DNA of 64,000 nucleotides from Lachnospiraceae bacterium. GTDB taxonomy: Bacteria; Bacillota; Clostridia; Lachnospirales; Lachnospiraceae. Each line of letters opens with the position of its first letter. The stretch's first letter is position 1. A model generated the notes under the pieces. It did not search any database, was not told the DNA's origin, and saw only the letters and a list, made by a program, of their open reading frames with translations. Of the stretch, positions 54,149 through 62,045 are shown in pieces. The translations under genes were made by a program, and so were the position numbers. The stretch covers positions 1 to 64,000 of the forward strand of contig JAAWCE010000041.1 in assembly GCA_022793065.1 (NCBI GenBank), read 5' to 3'.

Positions 54149-54742
54149 TTAGGATTCCCAAGCGGAACGCAATCCGGCCTGATGAAATATTTCTTGTAAT
54201 TTTCCGGTTCCGGCGCGAAGCCGTGTCTTAACCGTAGACAGGGGAACGTCGGTGATATGGGCAATTTCACGTTGCTTGTAACCATAATAGTAATACAAGA
54301 TGATTACTTCCCGTTGAACATGGGGCAGCTTTTGCAAGGCGGATTGTATCATCAGTTTTGTTTCCACCTGTTGTTCCGGGGACGGGTGGCTGGGTGCAGC
54401 CCAATCGTTTGCAGAATATTGAGTGGAAGCTGATTTTCCTTCCATATGGTTTTCCGGCGAATCCCAGGAAACGGTTTGGCGTTCATATTTCCGGTAATGG
54501 TCACGGCATACATTTAAGGCGATGCGCAGTAAATAAGCTTTAAAATGATTTCGTTCCGTATAGTTGTCCAGAAAACGCAGCAGGTGGAAGAAAGTTTCCT
54601 GGGTACAGTCATAGGCGGAGTGCTCGTTTCCGGTCTGGTAGTAGCAATATCGAAATATTTCATCGTAGTATTTCTCTGCCAATTGACCAAACAGTGCCCG
54701 GTCCCCCTGTTTGATGCGATTGACCAATTCATAGTCTTGCAA
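54149..54742 (-). CDS. ECF-type RNA polymerase sigma factor
   Basis: A 197-residue group 4 sigma factor. Region 2 (about 10-85) has YYDEIFRYCYYQTGNEHSAY and DCTQETFFHLLRFLDNY. Region 4 (about 130-185) has LPHVQREVIILYYYYGYKQR and VPLSTVKTRLRAG. The start is TTG at 54742, with AAAGGAGA seven bases upstream. It heads a presumed operon with a membrane protein and an ABC transporter, so it probably answers cell-envelope stress or a peptide antibiotic. Confidence 0.9.
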   Translation of the reverse strand: MQDYELVNRIKQGDRALFGQLAEKYYDEIFRYCYYQTGNEHSAYDCTQETFFHLLRFLDNYTERNHFKAYLLRIALNVCRDHYRKYERQTVSWDSPENHMEGKSASTQYSANDWAAPSHPSPEQQVETKLMIQSALQKLPHVQREVIILYYYYGYKQREIAHITDVPLSTVKTRLRAGTGKLQEIFHQAGLRSAWES

Positions 54743-55001
54743 AGTGTCTCCTTTCCGGTGTAAAAAGTGCAGTCGTTGTGACGCTTATATATAGTAAACG
54801 TGCCATCAGGACAAAAAGTTTTCTACAGAGTAAATTTTTTGTATTTATGTATTATTCACGAAATGCAGTATAAAATGTAACAATGGTTTTGGTGGAAAGA
54901 AGGGGTGGAGAAATTCAGACAACAGAGAATGGACCATGGGGTGACAGGGAGAAAGGGTGAACGGGCGGCACAAATAATATTATTATAATAAAAAACATAA
55001 T

Positions 55002-55032
55002 TTACGGCTGCGAAATGTTTCCGCAGCCGTAA
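55002..55032 (-). terminator. Terminator of the luxS-pfs operon
   Basis: TTACGGCTGCG (55002-55012) pairs perfectly with CGCAGCCGTAA (55022-55032). On the minus strand it runs into ATTATGTTTTTTATT. Confidence 0.85.
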
Positions 55033-55036
55033 CACA

Positions 55037-55735
55037 TTAAATTTTGCCAACCATCTCTGTTACAAGCGCAGCGGAATGTTTTGCCGCCTGGGCTTCAAAG
55101 GTGGGGTAATCCATTTCCGCACTGTCGTCTGCCTTATCGGAGATGGCGCGGATGATGACAAAAGGAATTTGATTTAAATAAGCGCCATGGGCAATGGAAG
55201 CGCCTTCCATTTCTGCGCAGTCCCCATGAAATTCAGAAATCAGTCGTTCCTTTACCGTTTTGTCAGAGATGAACTGATCTCCGCTGACAACCCTGCCCAC
55301 ACGGGCGTGGATGCCGGGATTGACTTTTTTGCATGTTTCCTGGGCCAATGCTGCCAGGTGTTCATCCGCTGAAAATTCACGAAAGCCCATTTGAGGAACT
55401 TCTCCCGGTTTATAACCGAAAATAGTTACATCCATGTCATGGTACAGCGCATCTTTGGAAATAAGAATGTCGCCGATATCCAGGTCTGCGTTCAGCGAGC
55501 CGGCCACACCGGTATTAATCACATGCGTCACCTGAAAGACATCAGCCAGAATCTGCACGCAGAGTGCGGCGTTTACTTTGCCGATACCGCAGCGGACAAT
55601 TACCACGGACGCGCCGTTTAGAATACCTTCATGGAAGTCCATTCCGGCTTTTCTTGTGATGCTTGCCTGGCTTAATTGGGTCTTTAATTGTTCAACCTCC
55701 AGCTCCATTGCTCCAATAATTCCGATTTTGTTCAT
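55037..55735 (-). CDS. mtnN: 5'-methylthioadenosine/S-adenosylhomocysteine nucleosidase
   Basis: A 232-residue enzyme that removes adenine from S-adenosylhomocysteine and methylthioadenosine, supplying S-ribosylhomocysteine to LuxS. It starts MNKIGIIGAMELEVEQL. It has VNTGVAGSLNADLDIGDILI, the substrate-site region CAEMEGASIAHGAY, and IIRAISDKAD with the catalytic Asp. It lies 18 bases after luxS in the same operon. AAAGGAAAT precedes the ATG. Confidence 0.95.
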   Translation of the reverse strand: MNKIGIIGAMELEVEQLKTQLSQASITRKAGMDFHEGILNGASVVIVRCGIGKVNAALCVQILADVFQVTHVINTGVAGSLNADLDIGDILISKDALYHDMDVTIFGYKPGEVPQMGFREFSADEHLAALAQETCKKVNPGIHARVGRVVSGDQFISDKTVKERLISEFHGDCAEMEGASIAHGAYLNQIPFVIIRAISDKADDSAEMDYPTFEAQAAKHSAALVTEMVGKI

Positions 55736-55753
55736 TGAAATTTCCTTTCCCGG

Positions 55754-56233
55754 TTATTGCGGATATATCAACCGACTGTGGTTTATTTGGTACAGTACTT
55801 GCTCCAGATATTTTTTGGCCAGATAATTTGCCATGGGGAGATTCATATCCAGGTAATTGCCGCAATCTTTGGCAGACGCACCAGGGACTTCGTCCTTGTA
55901 ATCACGTATAAACTCATACATTTGAATCATAAGGGGCACAATATCTTCTGAGGAATAATCCCCGGCCAGCAACAGATAAAAACCTGTGCGGCATCCCATA
56001 GGGCCGAAATAGATGGTCTTCTCTCCGAATTGGGGATGGTTGCGAAGAAAAGTAGCGGCCAAATGTTCAATGGTGTGCATTTCCGCCGTATTCATAACAG
56101 GTTCTTCGTTGGGGCTTGTCATGCGCAAATCAAAGGTGGTAATCACTTCTGCGCCCACCGTATCCTTTCGGGATACATAGACGCCGGGCTGCAGTTTTAA
56201 GTGGTCTATGGTAAAGCTTGCAATTTTTTCCAT
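55754..56233 (-). CDS. luxS: S-ribosylhomocysteine lyase LuxS
   Basis: A 159-residue metalloenzyme that splits S-ribosylhomocysteine into homocysteine and the autoinducer-2 precursor. Metal ligands are in HTIEH (53-57) and Cys124 (KDCGNYLDM). The catalytic Cys is residue 81 (FGPMGCRTGFY). Length is normal. Its order, luxS then the nucleosidase, gives a complete two-step path from S-adenosylhomocysteine. GAAAGGAAGC precedes the ATG. Confidence 0.96.
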   Translation of the reverse strand: MEKIASFTIDHLKLQPGVYVSRKDTVGAEVITTFDLRMTSPNEEPVMNTAEMHTIEHLAATFLRNHPQFGEKTIYFGPMGCRTGFYLLLAGDYSSEDIVPLMIQMYEFIRDYKDEVPGASAKDCGNYLDMNLPMANYLAKKYLEQVLYQINHSRLIYPQ

Positions 56234-56295
56234 ATATCATGCTTCCTTTCGTCAATCGTTGAATTCTTTATTTATTGTAGGGGGAAAGAGAAGAA

Positions 56296-56328
56296 ATGTC
56301 AAGGTCTTGACGAAGCGTATCTTGACAT
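56296..56328. promoter_or_regulatory. Clustered TTGAC boxes between luxS and the gene at 56400
   Basis: ATGTCAAG (56296) and CTTGACAT (56321-56328) form an inverted repeat, with a further CTTGAC at 56306. TTGACG to TATGGT with an 18-base spacer would be a rightward promoter. The site may be shared by both divergent genes. Confidence 0.35.
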
Positions 56329-56399
56329 GCTATGGTAAATAAATAACAGTTTGGACAGAGCGCAAAAGTAAAAAAGTCCATTGTGGAGGGAGTAAAAAT

Positions 56400-56627
56400 A
56401 TGAACGCTGCATCTATTATGAAGTTGATGAATGCCAAAAACCAATTCAGCAAAAATCATCCCAAATTTGAAGCATTTTTAAAATCCGTATTTTCAAGACC
56501 CATGGAAGAGGGGAGCGTAATAGAAATTATGGTCACAAGACCGGGAGAAGAACCTGTTACGGCGAATATAAAGGTGCTGCAGTCGGATTTGGAATTGATT
56601 GAAGAACTAAAAGAACTGTCAAAATAA
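56400..56627 (+). CDS. Small conserved-type protein, 75 aa, unknown
   Basis: A 75-residue soluble protein: a basic, helix-prone N-terminus (MNAASIMKLMNAKNQFSKNH), then a strand-rich middle and an acidic helical end (LELIEELKELSK). GGAGGGAG lies seven bases before the ATG, which makes the gene credible. No family recognised. Confidence 0.7.
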   Translation: MNAASIMKLMNAKNQFSKNHPKFEAFLKSVFSRPMEEGSVIEIMVTRPGEEPVTANIKVLQSDLELIEELKELSK

Positions 56628-56685
56628 GCACTTTTGTGGGTTGTAATGTGACAAATTGAAATATGATAGTCATTGGGGGCATAAA

Positions 56686-57561
56686 ATGGTTTATTTATCA
56701 CATTTTTCATTTCCTCATGTGGAACAGGAATATAGTTTTTTAATGGGGATTAAAAGGACATGCTATAATACATATTATCCCTTTCAGGTGTTGTCCAGGC
56801 ATCAGTTGAGGATGCTGGATTTTGAACCGGTTACGATTCTGTATGGCGGTAACGGTTCAGGGAAAACCACGGCGTTGAATGTGATTGCGGAAAAGCTGAA
56901 TGTAAAGAGGGATACGGCATACAACAGATCTGATTTTTATGAAGATTACACGAAACTGTGTGATTTTGAGGTCCAGGGAAGAATTCCAAAGGAGAGTAGA
57001 ATCATAACCAGCGATGATGTGTTTGACTATATATTGAATCTGCGAAGTCTCAATGATGGAATCAATCAAAAGCGGGAAGATTTATTTCAGGAATACCTGG
57101 AGACAAAGTATTCTCATTTTCAGATGAAATCCCTGGAGGATTATGAACAACTGAAAAGGTCATATATGGCTAAGACGAAGACACAGTCCCGATTTGTGCG
57201 CGAGAATCTGATGGACAATGTGCGTGAACATTCCAATGGAGAAAGTGCGTTCCTCTATTTTACGGAGAAAATACAAGAGAATGGACTTTATCTTCTGGAT
57301 GAGCCGGAGAATAGTCTGTCTCCGCTGCGCCAACAGGAACTTTTAAAGTTTCTGGAGGATTCGGCCAGGTTTTTTGGGTGCCAGTTTATCATTTCCACCC
57401 ATTCTCCCTTTTTGCTTTCCATTAGAAATGCAAAGATATATGATATGGATGAAGAGCCTGTGGATGTAAAAAGGTGGACAGAATTGCCGGGAATACGTGT
57501 ATATTATGATTTTTTTAAGAAACATGAAGGGGAGTTCGGCGGTACCTTAGGAAGAGGGTAG
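56686..57561 (+). CDS. AAA-type ATPase of the ABC/RecF-like (AAA_21) kind
   Basis: A 291-residue single-domain P-loop protein. Walker A is GGNGSGKTT (54-62). A signature-like HSNGESAFLYF is followed by Walker B LYLLDEPENSLSPLRQ and the switch histidine in FIISTHSPFLLSI. This is the arrangement of stand-alone OLD/RecF-like ATPases. No nuclease domain is attached. Some homologues act in anti-phage systems with a partner, but no partner is seen here. GGGGGC precedes the ATG at 56686. Confidence 0.85.
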   Translation: MVYLSHFSFPHVEQEYSFLMGIKRTCYNTYYPFQVLSRHQLRMLDFEPVTILYGGNGSGKTTALNVIAEKLNVKRDTAYNRSDFYEDYTKLCDFEVQGRIPKESRIITSDDVFDYILNLRSLNDGINQKREDLFQEYLETKYSHFQMKSLEDYEQLKRSYMAKTKTQSRFVRENLMDNVREHSNGESAFLYFTEKIQENGLYLLDEPENSLSPLRQQELLKFLEDSARFFGCQFIISTHSPFLLSIRNAKIYDMDEEPVDVKRWTELPGIRVYYDFFKKHEGEFGGTLGRG

Positions 57562-57588
57562 GAAGAAGCAGGGAGTTGTATCAAAACG

Positions 57589-57620
57589 TCGAGTAGGGCA
57601 GAATGTGCTTCCCTACTCGA
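57589..57620. terminator. Bidirectional terminator between convergent genes
   Basis: TCGAGTAGGG (57589-57598) pairs perfectly with CCCTACTCGA (57611-57620), flanked by AAAAC and TTTTAG. Confidence 0.8.
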
Positions 57621-57644
57621 TTTTAGTTGGCAGAGATAGAATTA

Positions 57645-58589
57645 TTATAGCTTATCCGGCGCTTCTTCCCTGAGAATGGGCGGTATCTGCGCCATCAGAT
57701 TGTCAATATCTTCAAACATGCTGCTTTTGGTGGTGCCAAGCATACTGGCAAGTTTGATATGTTTCATGACTTCCTGATACATGCCTCTGATTTTATCAAA
57801 AAAACCATGCAGAATCTGGAAGGAGTTCTGGGAACGGCTGATGACATCGGCAATTTCCGTCTGTACTGAAACTGCGCCTTCCGCCGCTTCTGTAATCTGG
57901 TCAAACAACACGTCGGTCTGGTCAACCTGGGCAATGTTTTGTTTTAATGACTGCCGGGAATTTTCAATATTAGCGTGCAGTTTTTGGCTGCCTTGTTCCA
58001 CATCCACAATACCGCTATGTACTTCTGCAGACAGGTTTTTGATTTCTCCCGCCAATTTTTTGACTTCCGTGGCAACTACTGCAAAACCTTTGCCGGCCTG
58101 CCCGGCTCTGGCCGCTTCAATGCTGGCATTCAGTGCAAGAATATTCGTCTGATCGGCAATGGATACAATGCTGTCCATGTATCGCTTAATGCGTTCCACG
58201 GCCGCTTGAAGGTCATCAAAAGTAGCGGTCATTTCATTGAAGTCCGCTTCCATTTCTTTAGAGTTCACATTCAGGGCGTCAACGCCTTCCTGGGCCTGGG
58301 TTACGGATGCTACAATTTTGCTCCGCACATTGTCAAAAGAATTGGAAACCTGAGTGATATCGTCAAAGGTTTGCTGAAATTCCTGAAGTTTATCCTGAAA
58401 AAGCTCTGCTTCCGACAATACGCCGCTAAAAGAACGGTTTACCAGGTCAAGCTCGCTTAAAGTATCGACTTCTTGTTTTACAAGTCGGTGATGATAGTCC
58501 TGTAGGCTATCCATGACGAATAAAATGGGGTAAAGACCTTTTTTGTTGGTCTTGTGGGTGATCACCGGGCTTTTTTTATTACGAATCAT
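57645..58589 (-). CDS. Soluble (cytoplasmic) methyl-accepting chemotaxis-like protein
   Basis: A 314-residue receptor without membrane helices or a recognisable sensor domain. The N-terminal ~110 residues are helical. The signalling hairpin is [20 protein letters not shown] (near 150-169), followed by [20 protein letters not shown]. It probably receives its signal from another protein. The FIST-domain gene lies just upstream on the same strand (246 bases, with a leader element between). AGGAGG lies six bases before the ATG. Confidence 0.9.
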   Translation of the reverse strand: MIRNKKSPVITHKTNKKGLYPILFVMDSLQDYHHRLVKQEVDTLSELDLVNRSFSGVLSEAELFQDKLQEFQQTFDDITQVSNSFDNVRSKIVASVTQAQEGVDALNVNSKEMEADFNEMTATFDDLQAAVERIKRYMDSIVSIADQTNILALNASIEAARAGQAGKGFAVVATEVKKLAGEIKNLSAEVHSGIVDVEQGSQKLHANIENSRQSLKQNIAQVDQTDVLFDQITEAAEGAVSVQTEIADVISRSQNSFQILHGFFDKIRGMYQEVMKHIKLASMLGTTKSSMFEDIDNLMAQIPPILREEAPDKL

Positions 58590-58607
58590 TTTTTCCTCCT
58601 ATTTAAA

Positions 58608-58704
58608 GTTCCGTCTCTACATTGCGGCGCCCCTTTAGGGGAAGAAAATTTCATCTGCAAAGTTTGCAGCTAAAATTTCCTTCCGGACGCCTTCGTTCCG
58701 AGAC
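58608..58704 (-). repeat. Type A structured leader element, copy A4
   Basis: 97 bases in gene orientation, starting GTCTCGGAACGAAGGCGTCC and ending GAGACGGAAC, followed by TTTAAATAGGAGG of the soluble chemoreceptor. The GGCGTCC/GGGGCGCC stem keeps pairing through a G-U pair. The apical stem is CTGC-AAACTTT-GCAG. The upstream motif CCAGCTAAGAAATGGCAAT with ATTTATTAAAAACA (to 58743) matches the other copies. Confidence 0.8.
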
Positions 58705-58834
58705 TGTTTTTAATAAATGGATTGCCATTTCTTAGCTGGGTTGTTTAATACTGCTGATGCTAAGCCGTATGGGCGTTTGTGATCTATTATTTTTCTGGAT
58801 AATTTATGCTTTGGTAATATGGGGATAAAATTAT

Positions 58835-59890
58835 TTATTCAAAAGCCACACAGGACATGGATTGGTTGACGAACTGATTGTTATAATGTTCGCCGTAACC
58901 GATGAGACCGGCATGGTTGCCCAGCGCTGTCATATCTTTCAGATAGTCCTGCATATAGCCCCGCTCACTGAATAATTTATAACGGAACAGGCAGTTCACG
59001 GAAAATACTGCGGAAGGTCTTGGAAAATCGGATTGGATTCTGTGAATTGTATCCTGCACGGTGGCTCGTACATCGGCTAATTCCAAAAGCATCAGCACAT
59101 CGGAATCATTTACCTGACGGAAGCAGACCAGAGAATTTCCCTGAACTTCTTTAATGGAAATAATGCAGGTATCGTTGCCGCATAATTTGCCGAAGGGATT
59201 CTGAAAAGTCTGTGTCAAAATCTGCTGTTCGGTTACTTTTAAAATGCCCTGGTAAACTTGTTTTGCCGATTGCCCGTTCAGAGCGCCTAAGACATATTTG
59301 GATTTGTCGGTTTGAGAAGCGATAAAGCGGTAATTTCCCATGGGCTGATAGATATTTTCTTTGTAAGTCCGGACCCGGCCGTTTTGATTGCGCACCAGGC
59401 CATATGCTACCGCATCTTCATAGACATGCCCGTTGGCCGATACTTTTCCGGCGTCACCGGTTCCGCCAACCAGGGAAATATTGCGATGACGCAGCGCCGA
59501 TTGCATGGTGGTCAGTACGCAAGCGTCATTTCCGGAACAAAAATCAATGCAAACAGTATTTTGCTGTGCGGCTCCCACCTGTTCAAGGTCCTGTTCCAAC
59601 CGTTGTATGTATTTCACGGGTACTTTTGAGACTTCCTCCAGTACATTAGCTGTTGCCGCCACACCATCGTAAAAAGCAATCAGGACAACACCCTTTTCCG
59701 CCACTTGAGTGTGATAACCCATTCCGATACAACCGATACTGGGAATACCGGGATAAAGCGCTTCCAGTTCCCGTACATGGGATTGAAACTGACTGCTGTT
59801 GGAAAGCAACATGATGAATTGCGGTTGATGGAGACCTTGCGCTGCTTCTTTTAGATTTCCCTGTGTACTCATGCCAAAGAATTGTTTCAT
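58835..59890 (-). CDS. FIST domain sensor protein
   Basis: A 351-residue soluble protein with FIST N-terminal (about 25-200: GIPSIGCIGMGYHTQVAEKG; SLVGGTGDAGKVSANGHVYE) and C-terminal (about 205-335) domains. FIST proteins are predicted to bind small ligands such as amino acids and feed chemotaxis or two-component outputs. Its position just before the sensor-less chemoreceptor suggests the two form one cytoplasmic sensing unit. AAAGGGGCC precedes the ATG. Confidence 0.9.
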   Translation of the reverse strand: MKQFFGMSTQGNLKEAAQGLHQPQFIMLLSNSSQFQSHVRELEALYPGIPSIGCIGMGYHTQVAEKGVVLIAFYDGVAATANVLEEVSKVPVKYIQRLEQDLEQVGAAQQNTVCIDFCSGNDACVLTTMQSALRHRNISLVGGTGDAGKVSANGHVYEDAVAYGLVRNQNGRVRTYKENIYQPMGNYRFIASQTDKSKYVLGALNGQSAKQVYQGILKVTEQQILTQTFQNPFGKLCGNDTCIISIKEVQGNSLVCFRQVNDSDVLMLLELADVRATVQDTIHRIQSDFPRPSAVFSVNCLFRYKLFSERGYMQDYLKDMTALGNHAGLIGYGEHYNNQFVNQSMSCVAFE

Positions 59891-60098
59891 TATGCGGCCC
59901 CTTTCTTCACGGATTCAGCAATGAAATAATCAGTCCGAAGCCGTTTTCTCTTTTTATTATCATATAGAAGTATCGGCAATATTGTACCAAATCTTGGTCC
60001 GAAGGTCAACTATTTGTTCAAGAGATTTGAGGACCATTCCATGGTTGAAAGGCAACAAGTCGGCGCCTTGCCAACCGTTGCCTTAGCGTGGGGGATTG

Positions 60099-61982
60099 TT
60101 ATGTGTAATACTGTGCCTGGGCGTTCCAGAGTTGGTAATATTTTCCCTTTTCCTCTTTCAGCAGCGTCTCATGGCTGCCGCGCTGAACCAGGCGTCCTTC
60201 GTGAAGCACCACAATATCATCGCAGAACCGACAGGAGGAAAGCCGATGAGAGATATAGATTGCGGTTTTATCCCCTACCATGGAATCAAAACTTGAATAG
60301 ATTTCATATTCCGATAAGGGGTCCAGGCTTGCCGTGGGCTCATCCAAAAGGACAAAGGGGGCGTTTTTATACAATGCTCTGGCAATGGCAATTTTCTGTG
60401 CTTCTCCGCCGGAAATCTCCACGCCGTCATCTCTGATATCCTGATAAAGGTAAGTATCCAGACCATGAGCAAGGCTGCCTAATCGCTGAGCAAGACCGGC
60501 CTGACGCAGGGATTCCAGGGCCAAAGACTGATCCACGTCCATAGAACAGGCGACATTTTGTCCCAGAGGCAGGGACAGCAGCTTAAAATCCTGAAATACC
60601 ACAGAAAAAAGGTTGATATACTCGTCCTGAGCAAATTTGCGGATATCCACACCATTTAATAGAATCTGGCCTTCCTGGGGGTCATACAGACGACAGAGAA
60701 GTTTTATCATGGTGGTTTTGCCGGAACCGTTCATACCCACAATGGCCATGCGTTCTCCAATACGCAGTTTTAAAGAAAAGTCTTTTAAAGCATATTGGTT
60801 CGTACCGGGATATTTGAATGATACGTGACGAAATTCTATCTCATATCTGTTATCCATGCGTTTCTCCACAGGAAGTTTGCCCTTATACATCTCATCGCTG
60901 ATTTGGAGCATTTCCAAAGTGCTTGCCTGTTTGCGGGCATTCAGGGAAATGCTTCTGTAATTGGCGTCTATGGATTGTAAGCTTCGGAAGATACCTGTGA
61001 TAGAACCGGCAAACTTGATGACGCTGCCAATGGGAAATGTGCCCAACAGTGCATATGCTGCCGAAATAAAGTAGCCGGCCAGAAGCATAAGACCGTCGGT
61101 GGAACCTCTGAGCAGTCCAAGTCTTCCGCCGAGTTTGCCGCTTTTGGCGGACCAGCACGTCAGGTTTTCCTGCTCTCGGCGATTTTCGGAGGTATATTTT
61201 TTCATCAGATCATGGCCGTCATATAGATGGATGTCTTTGATAAAATGATATTCTCCGCCCAGGCAGCGCATAATCCATGTCCAGGAAAAGCTGATATATT
61301 CTTTCATTACTTCCGGGGGATATTCGTCCATGGGGTTATTCAGAAGCTGCTGGTGGTAAATGGCTTCTGTTTTAGCTGCCGCCAATGTCAGAAGCCAAAG
61401 GACACAAAACAGTATCACCAGGCCCAGATACATTTGCAGACTATGGGATGTAAAAATGATTTTCAGGATGGGAAAGGCCACTGTAAAGGAGCAGACCAGA
61501 TTACAGATTGCCCCCATAATAGCGTCAAAGTCCCAGAAAATGTTAGTCATTCCACTGCCCCAAGTATTATCTGTCTGAATACGTTCATACAGCTTTTTCA
61601 CATAGGGACTGTCAACGAGGGAATAGTCCATGCGTTGAAATTTGGCAGCCAGGTTTCCGTCAAAAGTTCGTCTGACATTTGCTCTTATGGGGCCGATCCA
61701 TTCTTCCTGGAGAACGGAAGCGGCCATAGTCAGAAGAAAATTCATTGCAAGAAGAAGTATGACAGGACGAATTATTTCTTCCATAGGACTGTTTTGATAA
61801 ATCATTTCCAGAATTTGAGCGGAAAGTACCAACGATAAGGCGTTTTTTATGGCGTTCAACAGTATTTTAAGGGCCGGAAGGAAGTAGGCGGATTTGTCGA
61901 TTTTGTATGTGTATGAAAATATATTTTTAATGTTCTTCATATTTTCCCGCAAGGGAATTTTGCTGGTCAAATCATTTTGCAT
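60099..61982 (-). CDS. ABC exporter half-transporter (membrane plus ATPase), subunit B
   Basis: A 627-residue fusion. The N-terminal transmembrane domain has about six helices (about 25-350). The ATPase domain (about 385-620) has Walker A GMNGSGKTT, signature EISGGEAQKIAIARA, Walker B FVLLDEPTASLDP and the switch His in YISHRLSS. It pairs with the gene 63 bases upstream as a heterodimeric exporter. A short leader hairpin (GCCCGC-AGAA-GCGGGC) precedes the GGGGAGG site. The substrate is unknown; peptide or lipid is likely. Confidence 0.93.
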   Translation of the reverse strand: MQNDLTSKIPLRENMKNIKNIFSYTYKIDKSAYFLPALKILLNAIKNALSLVLSAQILEMIYQNSPMEEIIRPVILLLAMNFLLTMAASVLQEEWIGPIRANVRRTFDGNLAAKFQRMDYSLVDSPYVKKLYERIQTDNTWGSGMTNIFWDFDAIMGAICNLVCSFTVAFPILKIIFTSHSLQMYLGLVILFCVLWLLTLAAAKTEAIYHQQLLNNPMDEYPPEVMKEYISFSWTWIMRCLGGEYHFIKDIHLYDGHDLMKKYTSENRREQENLTCWSAKSGKLGGRLGLLRGSTDGLMLLAGYFISAAYALLGTFPIGSVIKFAGSITGIFRSLQSIDANYRSISLNARKQASTLEMLQISDEMYKGKLPVEKRMDNRYEIEFRHVSFKYPGTNQYALKDFSLKLRIGERMAIVGMNGSGKTTMIKLLCRLYDPQEGQILLNGVDIRKFAQDEYINLFSVVFQDFKLLSLPLGQNVACSMDVDQSLALESLRQAGLAQRLGSLAHGLDTYLYQDIRDDGVEISGGEAQKIAIARALYKNAPFVLLDEPTASLDPLSEYEIYSSFDSMVGDKTAIYISHRLSSCRFCDDIVVLHEGRLVQRGSHETLLKEEKGKYYQLWNAQAQYYT

Positions 61983-62045
61983 ATGGATACCTCCCCGCCC
62001 GCTTCTGCGGGCATAGATTAAAAATAGGATTGATTGTATACAGGG

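Noticed and set aside
60014..60436. 140-codon plus-strand frame
   Set aside because: It runs antisense to the conserved ATPase domain of the exporter gene and has no ribosome site.
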